64,000 nt of DNA, from positions 62,001-126,000 of the forward strand of contig SACF01000006.1 of assembly GCA_009928665.1 (NCBI GenBank), read 5' to 3'. A program made the position numbers and the translations under genes. The DNA is from Alphaproteobacteria bacterium. GTDB taxonomy: Bacteria; Bacteroidota; Bacteroidia; Bacteroidales; FEN-979. Positions 45,419 through 54,154 of the stretch are shown here, piece by piece; position 1 is the stretch's first letter, and each line of letters begins with the position of its first letter. Under the pieces are notes generated by a model. The model was not told the origin of the DNA. It searched no databases and worked only from the letters and a program-made list of their open reading frames with translations.

Positions 45419-47805
45419 TGTTCAACGGATTAATTCTTAATGTCAGACAGTCGTTCAGGTTGCTTGCCCGGAGCAAGGTGTATACTACCATCAATCTTAC
45501 TGGTCTCACTGTAGGTTTTTCCGTTACCTTCCTGTTGTTGATTTTCGCTGTTAATGAGTTAAATGTAAATAAGTTCACCACTCAGTATAACGAATTATAC
45601 CGAGTAATTCTCACCGATCGCAAAGGATATCACCAACCTCTCGGACCATACCGATTGAAGGAGATCATAAAAGCAAAGGTTCCTTTGTTCAATGAATCCT
45701 TTCGTATTGTAAATATTGACAATATGGTCGGGGAAATAAAATTGCGCATAGGGTCAAAAAAAATACAAGCCAGTAATTTTATCTGTGCTGATCCAGAGAT
45801 TTTTCAATGTTTGGAAATCGAAATGGTTAATGGAACTCCTCCAACGGAAAACTCTGATTGTCGTTACATCTATTTTTCCACAAAAATTGCACAGAACATT
45901 TTCTCCGGACAGATAAAGCCTGGACAAAAGATAATTGCTGAGATAAACGGGAACAATTATCCATTGACCATCGGTGGTATTTATAAATCCATAACAACCG
46001 GTTCAACCATCCGCGCTGATTTTATTACAAGTCCCGAATTATACCTTAGATTGCTACAGGCGACCGTTCCGGAATCCGAGTTTGTAACCGTTTTGCACGA
46101 CGACTTCGCATTCGAGACCTATGTCAGAAGCACCAAAAATCTAAATCAGGGTTCCTTTAGCAATATAAGTGCCCGTTTGACCAGGATGGTATTCCCGGAT
46201 CAGGAAAACAGGGTGTGGTTTCAACCATTCGCATCCATTTATATGCAATCCGGAAATATCAGAAATGATTTTATCAAAAAAGGCAAAGAGGAGAATGTCT
46301 ATCTTTTTCTGACCTTAGCATTTTTCATACTTTTTCTGGCGTCAATAAACTATTCCCTGTTGACAACCGCCCGTGCGGCTATGCGCTTCAAAGAAATCGG
46401 TGTCAGAAAAGTACTGGGAAGCAGTTCCGGACAAATAAAGTTTCAACTCATCTCCGAGTCGTTGTTGCTGACAATCATTGCTTTTCCACTTTCATTTATC
46501 TTCTTAGGGTTAATTATTCCCGGAATTGAAAGTATTTTCCCGGGTCAGTTTTTCTTTTATTCTTCTAATTTGTTTATATATCTGTTAATTACATTCGGTG
46601 TAACAATTTTGGCAGGGCTTCTCTCGGGATCCTATGTCTCCTTTTATCTTTCCGCAATTGATACCATCACAGCATTAAAATCAAATTATTTTTTCCTGAA
46701 AAAAGTGACGGTCAGTAAAATATTCATAATTATTCAATTATTTATCACAACAGCTTTATTTATTGCTCTTATCATTGTGAGCCAACAATTAAAATTCCTT
46801 TTGGAGCCGGTTTCGGGGATCGATAAAAGCAATTTGATAACATTGCCAGTTGATGATGATCCAAACGGGTACATTAAATTAAAAACAGCGTTGTCGAAAT
46901 CACCCTACCTTCAGGCCGTTTCCGGATCAGCCGCCTCGATCCCGACAAATGCCATCCAGGAGAATCAGGTTACCATTCCAAATTCAAAATCCAAACAGAT
47001 TAAGCTGGAGACTGTGTTTATCGACACCGGGTTTTTCAACACCCTGAACATCCCAGTAATAAAAACTTTTCCTGAAGACCGGACGATATCAAAAAACAAA
47101 ATGAAAATTGCCTATCTAAATGAAGAAGGATATGCCAGCTTAAACCTTTCCAATGAGGATCCTATCACGATCGGTGCATTTAACATTGCCGGTATTGTCC
47201 CTGATTTCAGCATTCACACCCTTCATCAAAAGATTAATCCCACACTTTTCATTGTCAGGCCTGACGCTTGCCGTTCGTTGATTATCAGGTATAAGGAAGG
47301 GTTTGAAAAGGAATTTTTTCATGATCTTCGAAGGTCTCATTTTCAAATCCAAAATGGAGCGCCTCTCACCTATCAGTTTTTCAATGATGAATTAAAAATC
47401 CTGTATGTCAGAGAGCAGAATTTTGAAAGGATCATTGGTATTTTTACCCTTGCAGCTTTTATTATAACAGGGATGGGGTTATTTGGGCTGGCGATGCTTA
47501 TCACAGAGCAAAGAATGAGAGAAATGTCGATCCGTAAAGTATTCGGAGCCCGGGCCAGGACAATAATCATCCTTCTTCAAAAAGATTTTATCATTGCCTC
47601 ACTGATTTCGTCAGTCATTGCAATCCCTATCGCCTGCTTCCTGATAACCATCTGGTTGCGCACATTTCATTACCATGTTGCTATTCAATGGTATATGGTC
47701 ATTCTGGCCTGTACCATTGTAAGTACTTATGTTTCTACGATTTTGTTCTTCAAAACCTTGAGGATTCTGAAGGAAAGTCCGTCATTTGCACTGAAATACG
47801 AATAA
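45418..47805 (+). CDS. FtsX/MacB-type ABC permease
   Basis: 795 residues: an N-terminal helix (about 22-42), a MacB periplasmic core-like region, three FtsX helices (about 290-425), a second single helix plus periplasmic region, and three more C-terminal helices (about 672-780). FKEIGVRKVLGSSSGQI and MREMSIRKVFGARARTI mark the two coupling helices. The two-repeat form is common in Bacteroidota. It overlaps both neighbours by 1 bp. The MacB/LolD-type ATPase at 50008 is the obvious partner. Role may be immunity to, or export of, the RiPP. Confidence 0.88.
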   Translation: MFNGLILNVRQSFRLLARSKVYTTINLTGLTVGFSVTFLLLIFAVNELNVNKFTTQYNELYRVILTDRKGYHQPLGPYRLKEIIKAKVPLFNESFRIVNIDNMVGEIKLRIGSKKIQASNFICADPEIFQCLEIEMVNGTPPTENSDCRYIYFSTKIAQNIFSGQIKPGQKIIAEINGNNYPLTIGGIYKSITTGSTIRADFITSPELYLRLLQATVPESEFVTVLHDDFAFETYVRSTKNLNQGSFSNISARLTRMVFPDQENRVWFQPFASIYMQSGNIRNDFIKKGKEENVYLFLTLAFFILFLASINYSLLTTARAAMRFKEIGVRKVLGSSSGQIKFQLISESLLLTIIAFPLSFIFLGLIIPGIESIFPGQFFFYSSNLFIYLLITFGVTILAGLLSGSYVSFYLSAIDTITALKSNYFFLKKVTVSKIFIIIQLFITTALFIALIIVSQQLKFLLEPVSGIDKSNLITLPVDDDPNGYIKLKTALSKSPYLQAVSGSAASIPTNAIQENQVTIPNSKSKQIKLETVFIDTGFFNTLNIPVIKTFPEDRTISKNKMKIAYLNEEGYASLNLSNEDPITIGAFNIAGIVPDFSIHTLHQKINPTLFIVRPDACRSLIIRYKEGFEKEFFHDLRRSHFQIQNGAPLTYQFFNDELKILYVREQNFERIIGIFTLAAFIITGMGLFGLAMLITEQRMREMSIRKVFGARARTIIILLQKDFIIASLISSVIAIPIACFLITIWLRTFHYHVAIQWYMVILACTIVSTYVSTILFFKTLRILKESPSFALKYE

Positions 47806-49994
47806 TGAAGTTCAAATTTTTTCATCAGCTTGATTCAACTGATTGCGGGCCGGCATGTTTGCAAATGATCTCTTATCATTATGGAAAAGCATACCGACTC
47901 ACCACCTTGCGTGAACGGAGTTACATTACGCGTGAAGGGGTAACCATGCTGGGTATCAGCGCCGCCGCTGAATCAATCGGATTTAAAACCTTAGGGGTTC
48001 AAATCACGTATGACCAATTGAAAAATGAAGCACCTTTACCGTGTATCGCCCATCTGGACCAAAGACATTTTGTGGTTATCTACAATATCTTTAAAAGAAA
48101 GGGGGAAGAGTTTATTCAAATTGCAGATCCCGCCCGAGGAAAAAGAATTTTAAAAAGCAATGATTTTCTTTCAACGTGGATCTCTGAACCTGAAACGAAG
48201 ACCGGAATATGCCTTCTCTTGGAACCGGTTAAAAACTTCAGTGATAAGAATGGAGAATCCCAGCCGATTTCCAGGTGGAAATTTCTTTTACCATATATAA
48301 AGCCACGGCAAAGAGCGCTCTATCTTATATTTCTGGGAATGCTCGCCGGGAGCCTGATACAGCTTGTATTCCCATTTCTGACCCAGGCAATCGTTGATAA
48401 AGGAATTCAGCAAAAAGATATCGGATTTATACTCTTGATATTGCTGGGACAACTTGCTCTATTTCTGGGGTTGACAACCGTTGAGTTCATCAGAAGCAGA
48501 ATACTGCTGATCATCAGTACGCGGATCAACATCTCGTTGGTCTCCGATTTTTTAATCAAAATCATGAAATTACCACTTGGGTTTTTCGATTCAAAAAATA
48601 TTGGAGACCTGATGCAAAGAATCCAGGACCACCAACGGTTGCAATCCTTTCTTACAGTCAGTTCACTGAATGTCCTTTTTTCAACTATGACTTTTATTTT
48701 ATTCAGTGGCGTTTTATGGTACTACAATTTCAAAATATTCTTAATATTTTTTGCCGGGAGTCTATTGTATGCTTCATGGGTATTCATTTTTATTAAGAGG
48801 CGGAGAGAAATTGATTATCAGCGATTTTCCAGGACTGCTGAGAATCAAAATACTCTGATTCAATTGATTACAGGCATGCAGGAGATCAAACTGTACAATT
48901 GTGAGGAACGAAAACGAAAGGATTGGGAAAAAATCCAGGAGCAGCTTTATGAACTGAGTCTGAAGAGCCTCAAACTATTCCAGAATCAGAGTGCCGGTGC
49001 TCTTTTTTTTATGAGGACAAAAGATATTGTTATCTCATTTTTTGTAGCTGTCATGGTGATAAAAGGATCATTGACGCTCGGCATGATGCTGTCGATCCAG
49101 TTTATTCTGGGTCAACTCAGCAATCCGGTTGAACAATTGGTAAACTTTATACGCGAAGCACAGGATGCGTCGATCAGCATGGAGCGCCTGGAGGAGATAA
49201 ATGCTTTGAAGGATGAAGAGGTTTCTGATAAAACAGGCAGAAGATCCCTTCCCGTAAACCGGGAAATCAGGGTGAAAAAAATATCTTTTCAATATGAAGG
49301 CCCTCATTCTGTTTATGTTTTAAAAGATGTTGACATCACCATACCTGAAAACAGGATCACGGCCATTGTTGGTTCAAGTGGAAGCGGAAAAACAACGCTC
49401 ATCAAACTTTTACTTGGATTTTATAAACCTGTTTCTGGAGAAATTCTGATCGGAGAGCACCTTCTTGAATCATTTTCAGGTAGTTTCTGGAGAAGTCAAT
49501 GCGGGTCAGTTATGCAGGATGGATACATATTTTCTGATACCATTGAGAATAACATTTCGATGAGTGATCCGGTGGCAGATCGGGAAAAACTTCAGGACGC
49601 GATCCGATGTGCCAACCTTAATTCGTTTATTCATGATCTGCCATCGGGCGTGAAGACCAGGATTGGTCAGGAAGGTGCTGGGATCAGTGAAGGGCAAAAA
49701 CAAAGACTCCTGATCGCCCGTGCCGTTTATCGAAATCCTTCCTATTTATTCTTTGATGAGGCTACAAACTCCTTAGATTCATTAAATGAGCAGATTATTG
49801 TTGAAAACTTAAATTCCGTATTCCGGGGCAAGACCGTAGTAGTTGTTGCCCATCGGCTTAGCACTGTTCGACATGCTGATCAGATTATTGTTCTTGACCA
49901 GGGATCAGTGGTAGAACAGGGAACACATGAAGAACTGATATTAAAAAAAGATTTCTATTATCGACTGGTTTACAATCAGTTGGAATTAGGATAA
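47805..49994 (+). CDS. peptidase-containing ABC exporter (C39 type)
   Basis: 729 residues from ATG 47805, which shares 1 bp with the permease stop. Residues 1-135 are a C39 bacteriocin-processing peptidase: the catalytic Cys in DSTDCGPACLQM, the His in QRHFVVIY and the Asp in IADPARG. Six membrane helices follow (about 165-450). The NBD has GSSGSGKTT (Walker A), ISEGQKQRL (signature) and YLFFDEATNSLD (Walker B). It should cut the precursor after Gly-Gly and export the core across the inner membrane. No HlyD-type adaptor or TolC homologue is in the window. Confidence 0.93.
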   Translation: MKFKFFHQLDSTDCGPACLQMISYHYGKAYRLTTLRERSYITREGVTMLGISAAAESIGFKTLGVQITYDQLKNEAPLPCIAHLDQRHFVVIYNIFKRKGEEFIQIADPARGKRILKSNDFLSTWISEPETKTGICLLLEPVKNFSDKNGESQPISRWKFLLPYIKPRQRALYLIFLGMLAGSLIQLVFPFLTQAIVDKGIQQKDIGFILLILLGQLALFLGLTTVEFIRSRILLIISTRINISLVSDFLIKIMKLPLGFFDSKNIGDLMQRIQDHQRLQSFLTVSSLNVLFSTMTFILFSGVLWYYNFKIFLIFFAGSLLYASWVFIFIKRRREIDYQRFSRTAENQNTLIQLITGMQEIKLYNCEERKRKDWEKIQEQLYELSLKSLKLFQNQSAGALFFMRTKDIVISFFVAVMVIKGSLTLGMMLSIQFILGQLSNPVEQLVNFIREAQDASISMERLEEINALKDEEVSDKTGRRSLPVNREIRVKKISFQYEGPHSVYVLKDVDITIPENRITAIVGSSGSGKTTLIKLLLGFYKPVSGEILIGEHLLESFSGSFWRSQCGSVMQDGYIFSDTIENNISMSDPVADREKLQDAIRCANLNSFIHDLPSGVKTRIGQEGAGISEGQKQRLLIARAVYRNPSYLFFDEATNSLDSLNEQIIVENLNSVFRGKTVVVVAHRLSTVRHADQIIVLDQGSVVEQGTHEELILKKDFYYRLVYNQLELG

Positions 49995-50007
49995 ATACAA
50001 TCCATTT

Positions 50008-50679
50008 ATGATTCACATTCAATCATTGGTAAAAATTTTTTATTCAGAGGAAGTGGAGACCCGCGCGCTTAATGGTGTGAATCTTTCTGTTGATCAGGGT
50101 GAATTTATAGCGATCATGGGACCATCCGGATGTGGAAAATCGACACTTCTGAACCTCATCGGAATGTTAGATGCTCCGACATTTGGTTATTATCTATTTC
50201 AAAATATCGATGTTTCAAAATACACGGAGAACCAGCGTTCCCGCATGCGTAAAGAAAAGATCGGGTATATTTTTCAAAATTACAACCTGATTGATGAACT
50301 GAACGTTTATGAAAACATTGAGTTGCCCTTAATATATACAGGGACCGGAAACAAGGAACGCCGGGAGCGTGTAATGGAGATCATGGACCAGTTTGAGATT
50401 ACTCACCGGAGAAGAAGTTTCCCGCAACAACTATCCGGAGGGCAACAACAGCAGGTTGCAGTAGCACGGGCCCTCATCACAGAGCCTTTGCTTATTCTTG
50501 CTGACGAGCCCACAGGCAACCTTGATTCATCACATGGAGAAGCAATCATGGAGCGGCTTTCAGATCTCAACCAGTCTGGTACGACTATCATCATGGTTAC
50601 CCATTCACAGAGAGACGCTGAATATGGTGAGCGTATCGTAAATATGTTCGATGGAAAAATTGTAAACCAGCGTTTTTAA
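50008..50679 (+). CDS. MacB/LolD-type ABC ATPase
   Basis: 223 residues: Walker A GPSGCGKST, Q-loop segment IFQNYNLIDEL, signature LSGGQQQQVAVARAL, Walker B ILADEPTGNLD and the H-loop TH in MVTHSQ. The LolD/MacB/FtsE subclass partners FtsX-type permeases; the permease two genes upstream is the likely one, with the C39 exporter between them. It is the last plus-strand gene of the cluster; its stop is 4 bp from the convergent kinase stop. Confidence 0.93.
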   Translation: MIHIQSLVKIFYSEEVETRALNGVNLSVDQGEFIAIMGPSGCGKSTLLNLIGMLDAPTFGYYLFQNIDVSKYTENQRSRMRKEKIGYIFQNYNLIDELNVYENIELPLIYTGTGNKERRERVMEIMDQFEITHRRRSFPQQLSGGQQQQVAVARALITEPLLILADEPTGNLDSSHGEAIMERLSDLNQSGTTIIMVTHSQRDAEYGERIVNMFDGKIVNQRF

Positions 50680-50683
50680 GTCG

Positions 50684-52036
50684 TTACAGGGTAATTGTAA
50701 AGACTGTCTTTTTATTTGGAATTGAATTAAATGTAAGTGTTCCGTCATGAAGCCTGATTAACTGACGTGAAAAACTCAAACCGATCCCTGATCCATGATG
50801 TTTAGTGGTAAAAAACGGGATGAAGATACTTTCTTTCAATTCTTCGGGTATCCCTTTCCCGTTATCCTCCACTTGCCATATTGTTTTATTATTGCTCATG
50901 GCCGCCGACAGGCAAATCAACCCGTCATGCCGGTTCTCACAAGCTTCCATGGCATTCTTGATCAGATTGATGAGAACGTGTTCCATTAATTTCCGGTCAG
51001 CAGATACCTGAACAGCCTCCTGACAATCAATCGTCAGCCGGATGCCCTTTGTATTCAACTCCTCTTTCATTAAATTGAAAATATCAAGAAACAAATCTCG
51101 GACGTTAAAAATCTTAGGCTGGATTCGTACTACCGTCCCGAATTGCCTGACATCATTGACAAACTGGATGAGTCCATCACCCCTGCTTTTAACCAGACTA
51201 AGACATTTAATGGTTCGACTGATCAATTCCTCGGTTATGTATTCCGGAGGAGTGGCGATGTTGGTTTGATTATTCCAAAAGTAGGCCAGAACCGTACTAA
51301 CTCCGGATGTCATTGGAGTTATTGAATTTCCAATTTCATGCATCTGAATTCTGACCAATTTCTGCCAGGCTTCGATTTCCTTATCGTCAAGCTGTGTTTT
51401 TATATTTTGAAGCGAAAGAAGGCTATACTCTTGTTCGCCAACAAAGAGTTTCACTTTTTTAACCGAGAGTTGAATCATGGCATCCTGAATCACCAATGGT
51501 ATCAGGACTGTTTTTTCAGGTTCCAGATTTATCAAATACTTGCTGAAATCTTTTTGATATTCATCCAGGCGGTTCAGATGTTTGATAGCCGCAATTTTGA
51601 ACATCTGTTTGGCAGAATCATTAATAAAATCAATCCTTCCGGAATCAGTGAAAGAGATTAGTCCAACGGATGTTTGCGAAACAATGGTTTTAAAATAGTT
51701 ATTCTGCATTTCCTGTGCAATCCTGGTTTTCTCTTGTTTATTCCCAATCAATTGCAGGAGTTCAAAAAGCCTGTCGAAACCTTTATCTCTTAAAGGTTTT
51801 TCAATAAGCAAAGTAGTATCCCCATGCAACTGAGAGAGGAAGAAATCCTCCAGAATCCGGTTTATAAGATTAAGATAACGGATCAGAAGGGCCACCTGGA
51901 CGATCAGGAAAGCAGCAACAATTATTAGCAAGGAGAGATTGGGAATAACTTTCAGAAAAAATGCAAAAAGCAGACTCGAAAGGACGATTCCCGATATCCT
52001 GGCAATAAGGTTCAGGTAATATTTCCTACAAACCAT
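50684..52036 (-). CDS. NtrY-like sensor histidine kinase
   Basis: 450 residues from ATG 52036, overlapping the regulator by 11 bp; a longer start at 52093 would overlap it much more. Two N-terminal membrane helices (about 10-50) have almost no periplasmic loop, so sensing is likely intramembrane or cytoplasmic. A PAS-like region follows. The H-box is RIQMHEIGNSITP, of the NtrY type. ATPase boxes: NLIKNAMEAC (N), VEDNGKGIP (G1), GSGIGLSFSRQ (G2). Its regulator is next door, so the two form one two-component system placed against the RiPP operon. Confidence 0.92.
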   Translation of the reverse strand: MVCRKYYLNLIARISGIVLSSLLFAFFLKVIPNLSLLIIVAAFLIVQVALLIRYLNLINRILEDFFLSQLHGDTTLLIEKPLRDKGFDRLFELLQLIGNKQEKTRIAQEMQNNYFKTIVSQTSVGLISFTDSGRIDFINDSAKQMFKIAAIKHLNRLDEYQKDFSKYLINLEPEKTVLIPLVIQDAMIQLSVKKVKLFVGEQEYSLLSLQNIKTQLDDKEIEAWQKLVRIQMHEIGNSITPMTSGVSTVLAYFWNNQTNIATPPEYITEELISRTIKCLSLVKSRGDGLIQFVNDVRQFGTVVRIQPKIFNVRDLFLDIFNLMKEELNTKGIRLTIDCQEAVQVSADRKLMEHVLINLIKNAMEACENRHDGLICLSAAMSNNKTIWQVEDNGKGIPEELKESIFIPFFTTKHHGSGIGLSFSRQLIRLHDGTLTFNSIPNKKTVFTITL

Positions 52037-53399
52037 ATTGTTTGATCTTTTTATACATGGTCGGTCGGGAGATGCCCAATTCGCGAGCCGCATTCGACAG
52101 GTTACCCATGTTTCGCATCAGTGCTTTTTTTATGATGGTTTTTTCGTAATCTTCAAATGAGTTCGGAGCGTCGCTCAAACCTGAAGCTGGTGCTGGTAAC
52201 TGTTTCAGAAACAGGTCTTCTGCTGCAACCACCCGCTGGTCGGCCAGGATCACGGCTTTTTCGATAGAATGCTCCAACTCCCGGATATTTCCAGGCCATG
52301 AATAGCTCTTTAATGCCATCATAGCCTCCCGGTCAAAAGCCATTTGTCCTTTTTCATATTTTACCGAAAATTTATCAAGAAAATACCCTGCCATCAGCTC
52401 AATATCAAGTCCCCGTTCACGCAAGGGTGGTAATTCGAGCTGGATGGTATTTATTCTGAAAAGCAGGTCCTGACGAAAAAGTCCTTCCATCACCATACGA
52501 TCCAGATTTTTATTGGTAGCACAGATCAGTCTGACATCAATAGGTACCGAGGTGTTTGCGCCGAGAGGGGTTATCTGACGTTCCTGCAGAACATTTAGGA
52601 TCTTGGTCTGCATATTCAGAGAAAGGTTCCCAATTTCATCGAGAAAAAGCGTACTTTGATTTGCACTTTCAAACCTTCCTACGCGGTCCTGACGGGCATC
52701 GGTAAATGCCCCTTTTTTATGTCCAAAAAGTTCACTTTCGAACAGAGAAACCGGAATTGTAGCCATATCTACTGTGACCATGGATCTTTTTGACCGTGAT
52801 GATCGTCTGTGTATTTCTTTGGCGATAAGACCTTTTCCCGTTCCGTTTTCACCAATAATTAAAATATTGGCTTCTGTCCCGGAGACTTTTTCAATGATTT
52901 CCATGACACGCCTGATTGCTGCACATTCGCCAATAAAACCTGGGAATTTTTGATCAAGGTCCGCGTTTATACGTTCATCTTCCTCATGTGTTTTGTTCAA
53001 ACTGAGTGCAGAATTCCGAAGTTTAAGTCCAGCTTTTAAGGTTGTCAGTAACTTATCGTTATCCCAGGGTTTCATCACGAAATCAAATGCCCCAACTTTA
53101 ATGGATTTAACGGCAAGGTCAACATCTCCATAAGCCGTCATCATGATCACACTGATCAAGGGATCGATTTTCAGAATTTCTGCTAACCAGAATAATCCTT
53201 CATTACCTGAACTGATGCCGGCCGAGAAGTTCATATCAAGTAAGACCAAATCATATTTGGCCGATTTAATTGTTGAAGGTATCAGGTTCGGGTTGGTTAA
53301 TGTTGTGATCAACTCAAACTCGAATTCAAGGAAAAATTGAAGTGCCTGCAAAATTTCCGTATTATCTTCAACTATTAAAAGTTTACCAGTTTTATCCAT
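52026..53399 (-). CDS. NtrC-family sigma-54 response regulator
   Basis: 457 residues from ATG 53399; an in-frame TTG at 53405 is less likely. Receiver domain 1-125 with the phospho-Asp in LVLLDMNF and the KPW lysine. AAA+ domain about 150-390: Walker A GENGTGKG, sigma-54 contact loop KKGAFTDAR (GAFTDA where most have GAFTGA), Walker B TLFLDEIGNL and the R-finger region. The C-terminal Fis-type HTH is NLSNAARELGISRPTMYKK. It should activate -24/-12 promoters; two lie in this window, each beside the same palindrome. The -7 box of its own promoter overlaps one palindrome, implying autoregulation. Confidence 0.94.
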   Translation of the reverse strand: MDKTGKLLIVEDNTEILQALQFFLEFEFELITTLTNPNLIPSTIKSAKYDLVLLDMNFSAGISSGNEGLFWLAEILKIDPLISVIMMTAYGDVDLAVKSIKVGAFDFVMKPWDNDKLLTTLKAGLKLRNSALSLNKTHEEDERINADLDQKFPGFIGECAAIRRVMEIIEKVSGTEANILIIGENGTGKGLIAKEIHRRSSRSKRSMVTVDMATIPVSLFESELFGHKKGAFTDARQDRVGRFESANQSTLFLDEIGNLSLNMQTKILNVLQERQITPLGANTSVPIDVRLICATNKNLDRMVMEGLFRQDLLFRINTIQLELPPLRERGLDIELMAGYFLDKFSVKYEKGQMAFDREAMMALKSYSWPGNIRELEHSIEKAVILADQRVVAAEDLFLKQLPAPASGLSDAPNSFEDYEKTIIKKALMRNMGNLSNAARELGISRPTMYKKIKQYGL

Positions 53400-53409
53400 A
53401 TACAATTTG

Positions 53410-53424
53410 TGTAAAAAGTGTAAA
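53410..53424 (+). promoter_or_regulatory. two direct half-sites GTGTAAA
   Basis: GTGTAAA at 53410-53416 and 53418-53424, 8 bp apart in the same direction, beside the full palindromes. They may be extra weak binding sites of the sigma-54 regulator. Confidence 0.45.
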
Positions 53425-53432
53425 CAAATGTA
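53425..53432 (-). promoter_or_regulatory. -7 box of the regulator/kinase operon
   Basis: On the minus strand the bases read TACATTTG, an exact -7 match 25 bp before the ATG at 53399. It overlaps palindrome 53428-53446. No clear -33 element. Confidence 0.5.
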
Positions 53433-53446
53433 AAATAATTTTACAC
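53428..53446 (+). promoter_or_regulatory. activator palindrome 3 (one mismatch)
   Basis: ATGTAAA-N5-TTTACAC, centre 53437, which is 95 bp before the -24 GG of the divergent sigma-54 promoter. This matches the 94-bp distance of palindrome 1 in the RiPP operon. It also covers the regulator's own -7 box. Confidence 0.75.
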
Positions 53447-53447
53447 T

Positions 53448-53470
53448 ATGTGTAAAATTATTTTACACAT
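53448..53470 (+). promoter_or_regulatory. activator palindrome 4 (perfect)
   Basis: Perfect 9-bp arms, core GTGTAAA-N5-TTTACAC (53450-53468), centre 53459, 22 bp from palindrome 3 and about 73 bp before the -24 GG. Confidence 0.8.
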
Positions 53471-53529
53471 TTTACATAAAAATTTTTATGAAATATTATT
53501 ATATGCCTGATATTATGTATTTTAACAAA

Positions 53530-53546
53530 TTGGCATAATAATTGCT
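53530..53546 (+). promoter_or_regulatory. sigma-54 promoter of the GIY-YIG-like gene
   Basis: TTGGCATAATAATTGCT: GG (53532-53533) and GC (53544-53545) 10 bp apart. The predicted start is near 53557, about 17 bp before the ATG. Confidence 0.75.
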
Positions 53547-53573
53547 AAAGATCGAACCTCAAAATTATGATTC

Positions 53574-54107
53574 ATGCCTGATCAGACTGTGATTATTCAC
53601 ATTAAGGGTTATTGGAGGGAAAAGGATAAATTGGAAATACCGGAGCGGTCCGGTCTGTTATTTGTTTATGAATCTAAATTCAATGAGGTTGAAGAAACTG
53701 CAGATCTCCTGAATCTTATATATATTGGAGCAGATGAAAATATCAGGTCAATAATTGAGGATCCGGGATCTCATGAAAACTGGGACCATTACATTGCTTC
53801 CGGGAACACAATGTGTTTTGCTTTTGCCGAAACAGATCAACAATACCGGAAACGCGTTCACGCAGCCTATATTCATTGTTTACGACCCCCTGGTAATTAC
53901 AATCAGTTGTGTGAACATTATCCGTTTGAGACCCTGACAATTGTCTCAACGGGGAAAACAGCATTAATAGATCCGGTCCTTTTAGCACGGAAGGACAGGC
54001 CATTCAGTTCCCGCATCCCGGATCGTTTTGGCGCCAGGGTATCCATACCGGTCAGGGCAGTGCAGCTTTTCAACCGGCATGATGAGGAAAAAAGAGTCGC
54101 GATCTGA
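53574..54107 (+). CDS. GIY-YIG-like protein in the sigma-54 regulon
   Basis: 177 residues, no signal peptide. Residues about 25-110 show a GIY-YIG-like outline: SGLLFVYES, then LLNLIYIGADENI, WDHYIASGNTMCFAFAETD and RVHAAYIHCLRPPGN. The GIY part is LFVY and the YIG part is intact. The position usually held by the catalytic Glu (before AAxI) appears to be His, so the nuclease may be inactive. Residues 111-177 are not recognised. It has its own sigma-54 promoter and shares the palindromes with the regulator, so it is likely part of the RiPP regulon: immunity, resistance or regulation. Fold call tentative. Confidence 0.6.
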   Translation: MPDQTVIIHIKGYWREKDKLEIPERSGLLFVYESKFNEVEETADLLNLIYIGADENIRSIIEDPGSHENWDHYIASGNTMCFAFAETDQQYRKRVHAAYIHCLRPPGNYNQLCEHYPFETLTIVSTGKTALIDPVLLARKDRPFSSRIPDRFGARVSIPVRAVQLFNRHDEEKRVAI

Positions 54108-54127
54108 ATTTCCGATAAGAAAAAATG

Positions 54128-54135
54128 TACTTTTG
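54128..54135 (+). promoter_or_regulatory. -7 box before the glycosyltransferase
   Basis: TACTTTTG matches TAnnTTTG. It overlaps the ATG at 54125, which argues that translation starts further on. Confidence 0.4.
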
Positions 54136-54154
54136 GCCTGTCAATTGTCAGGTT

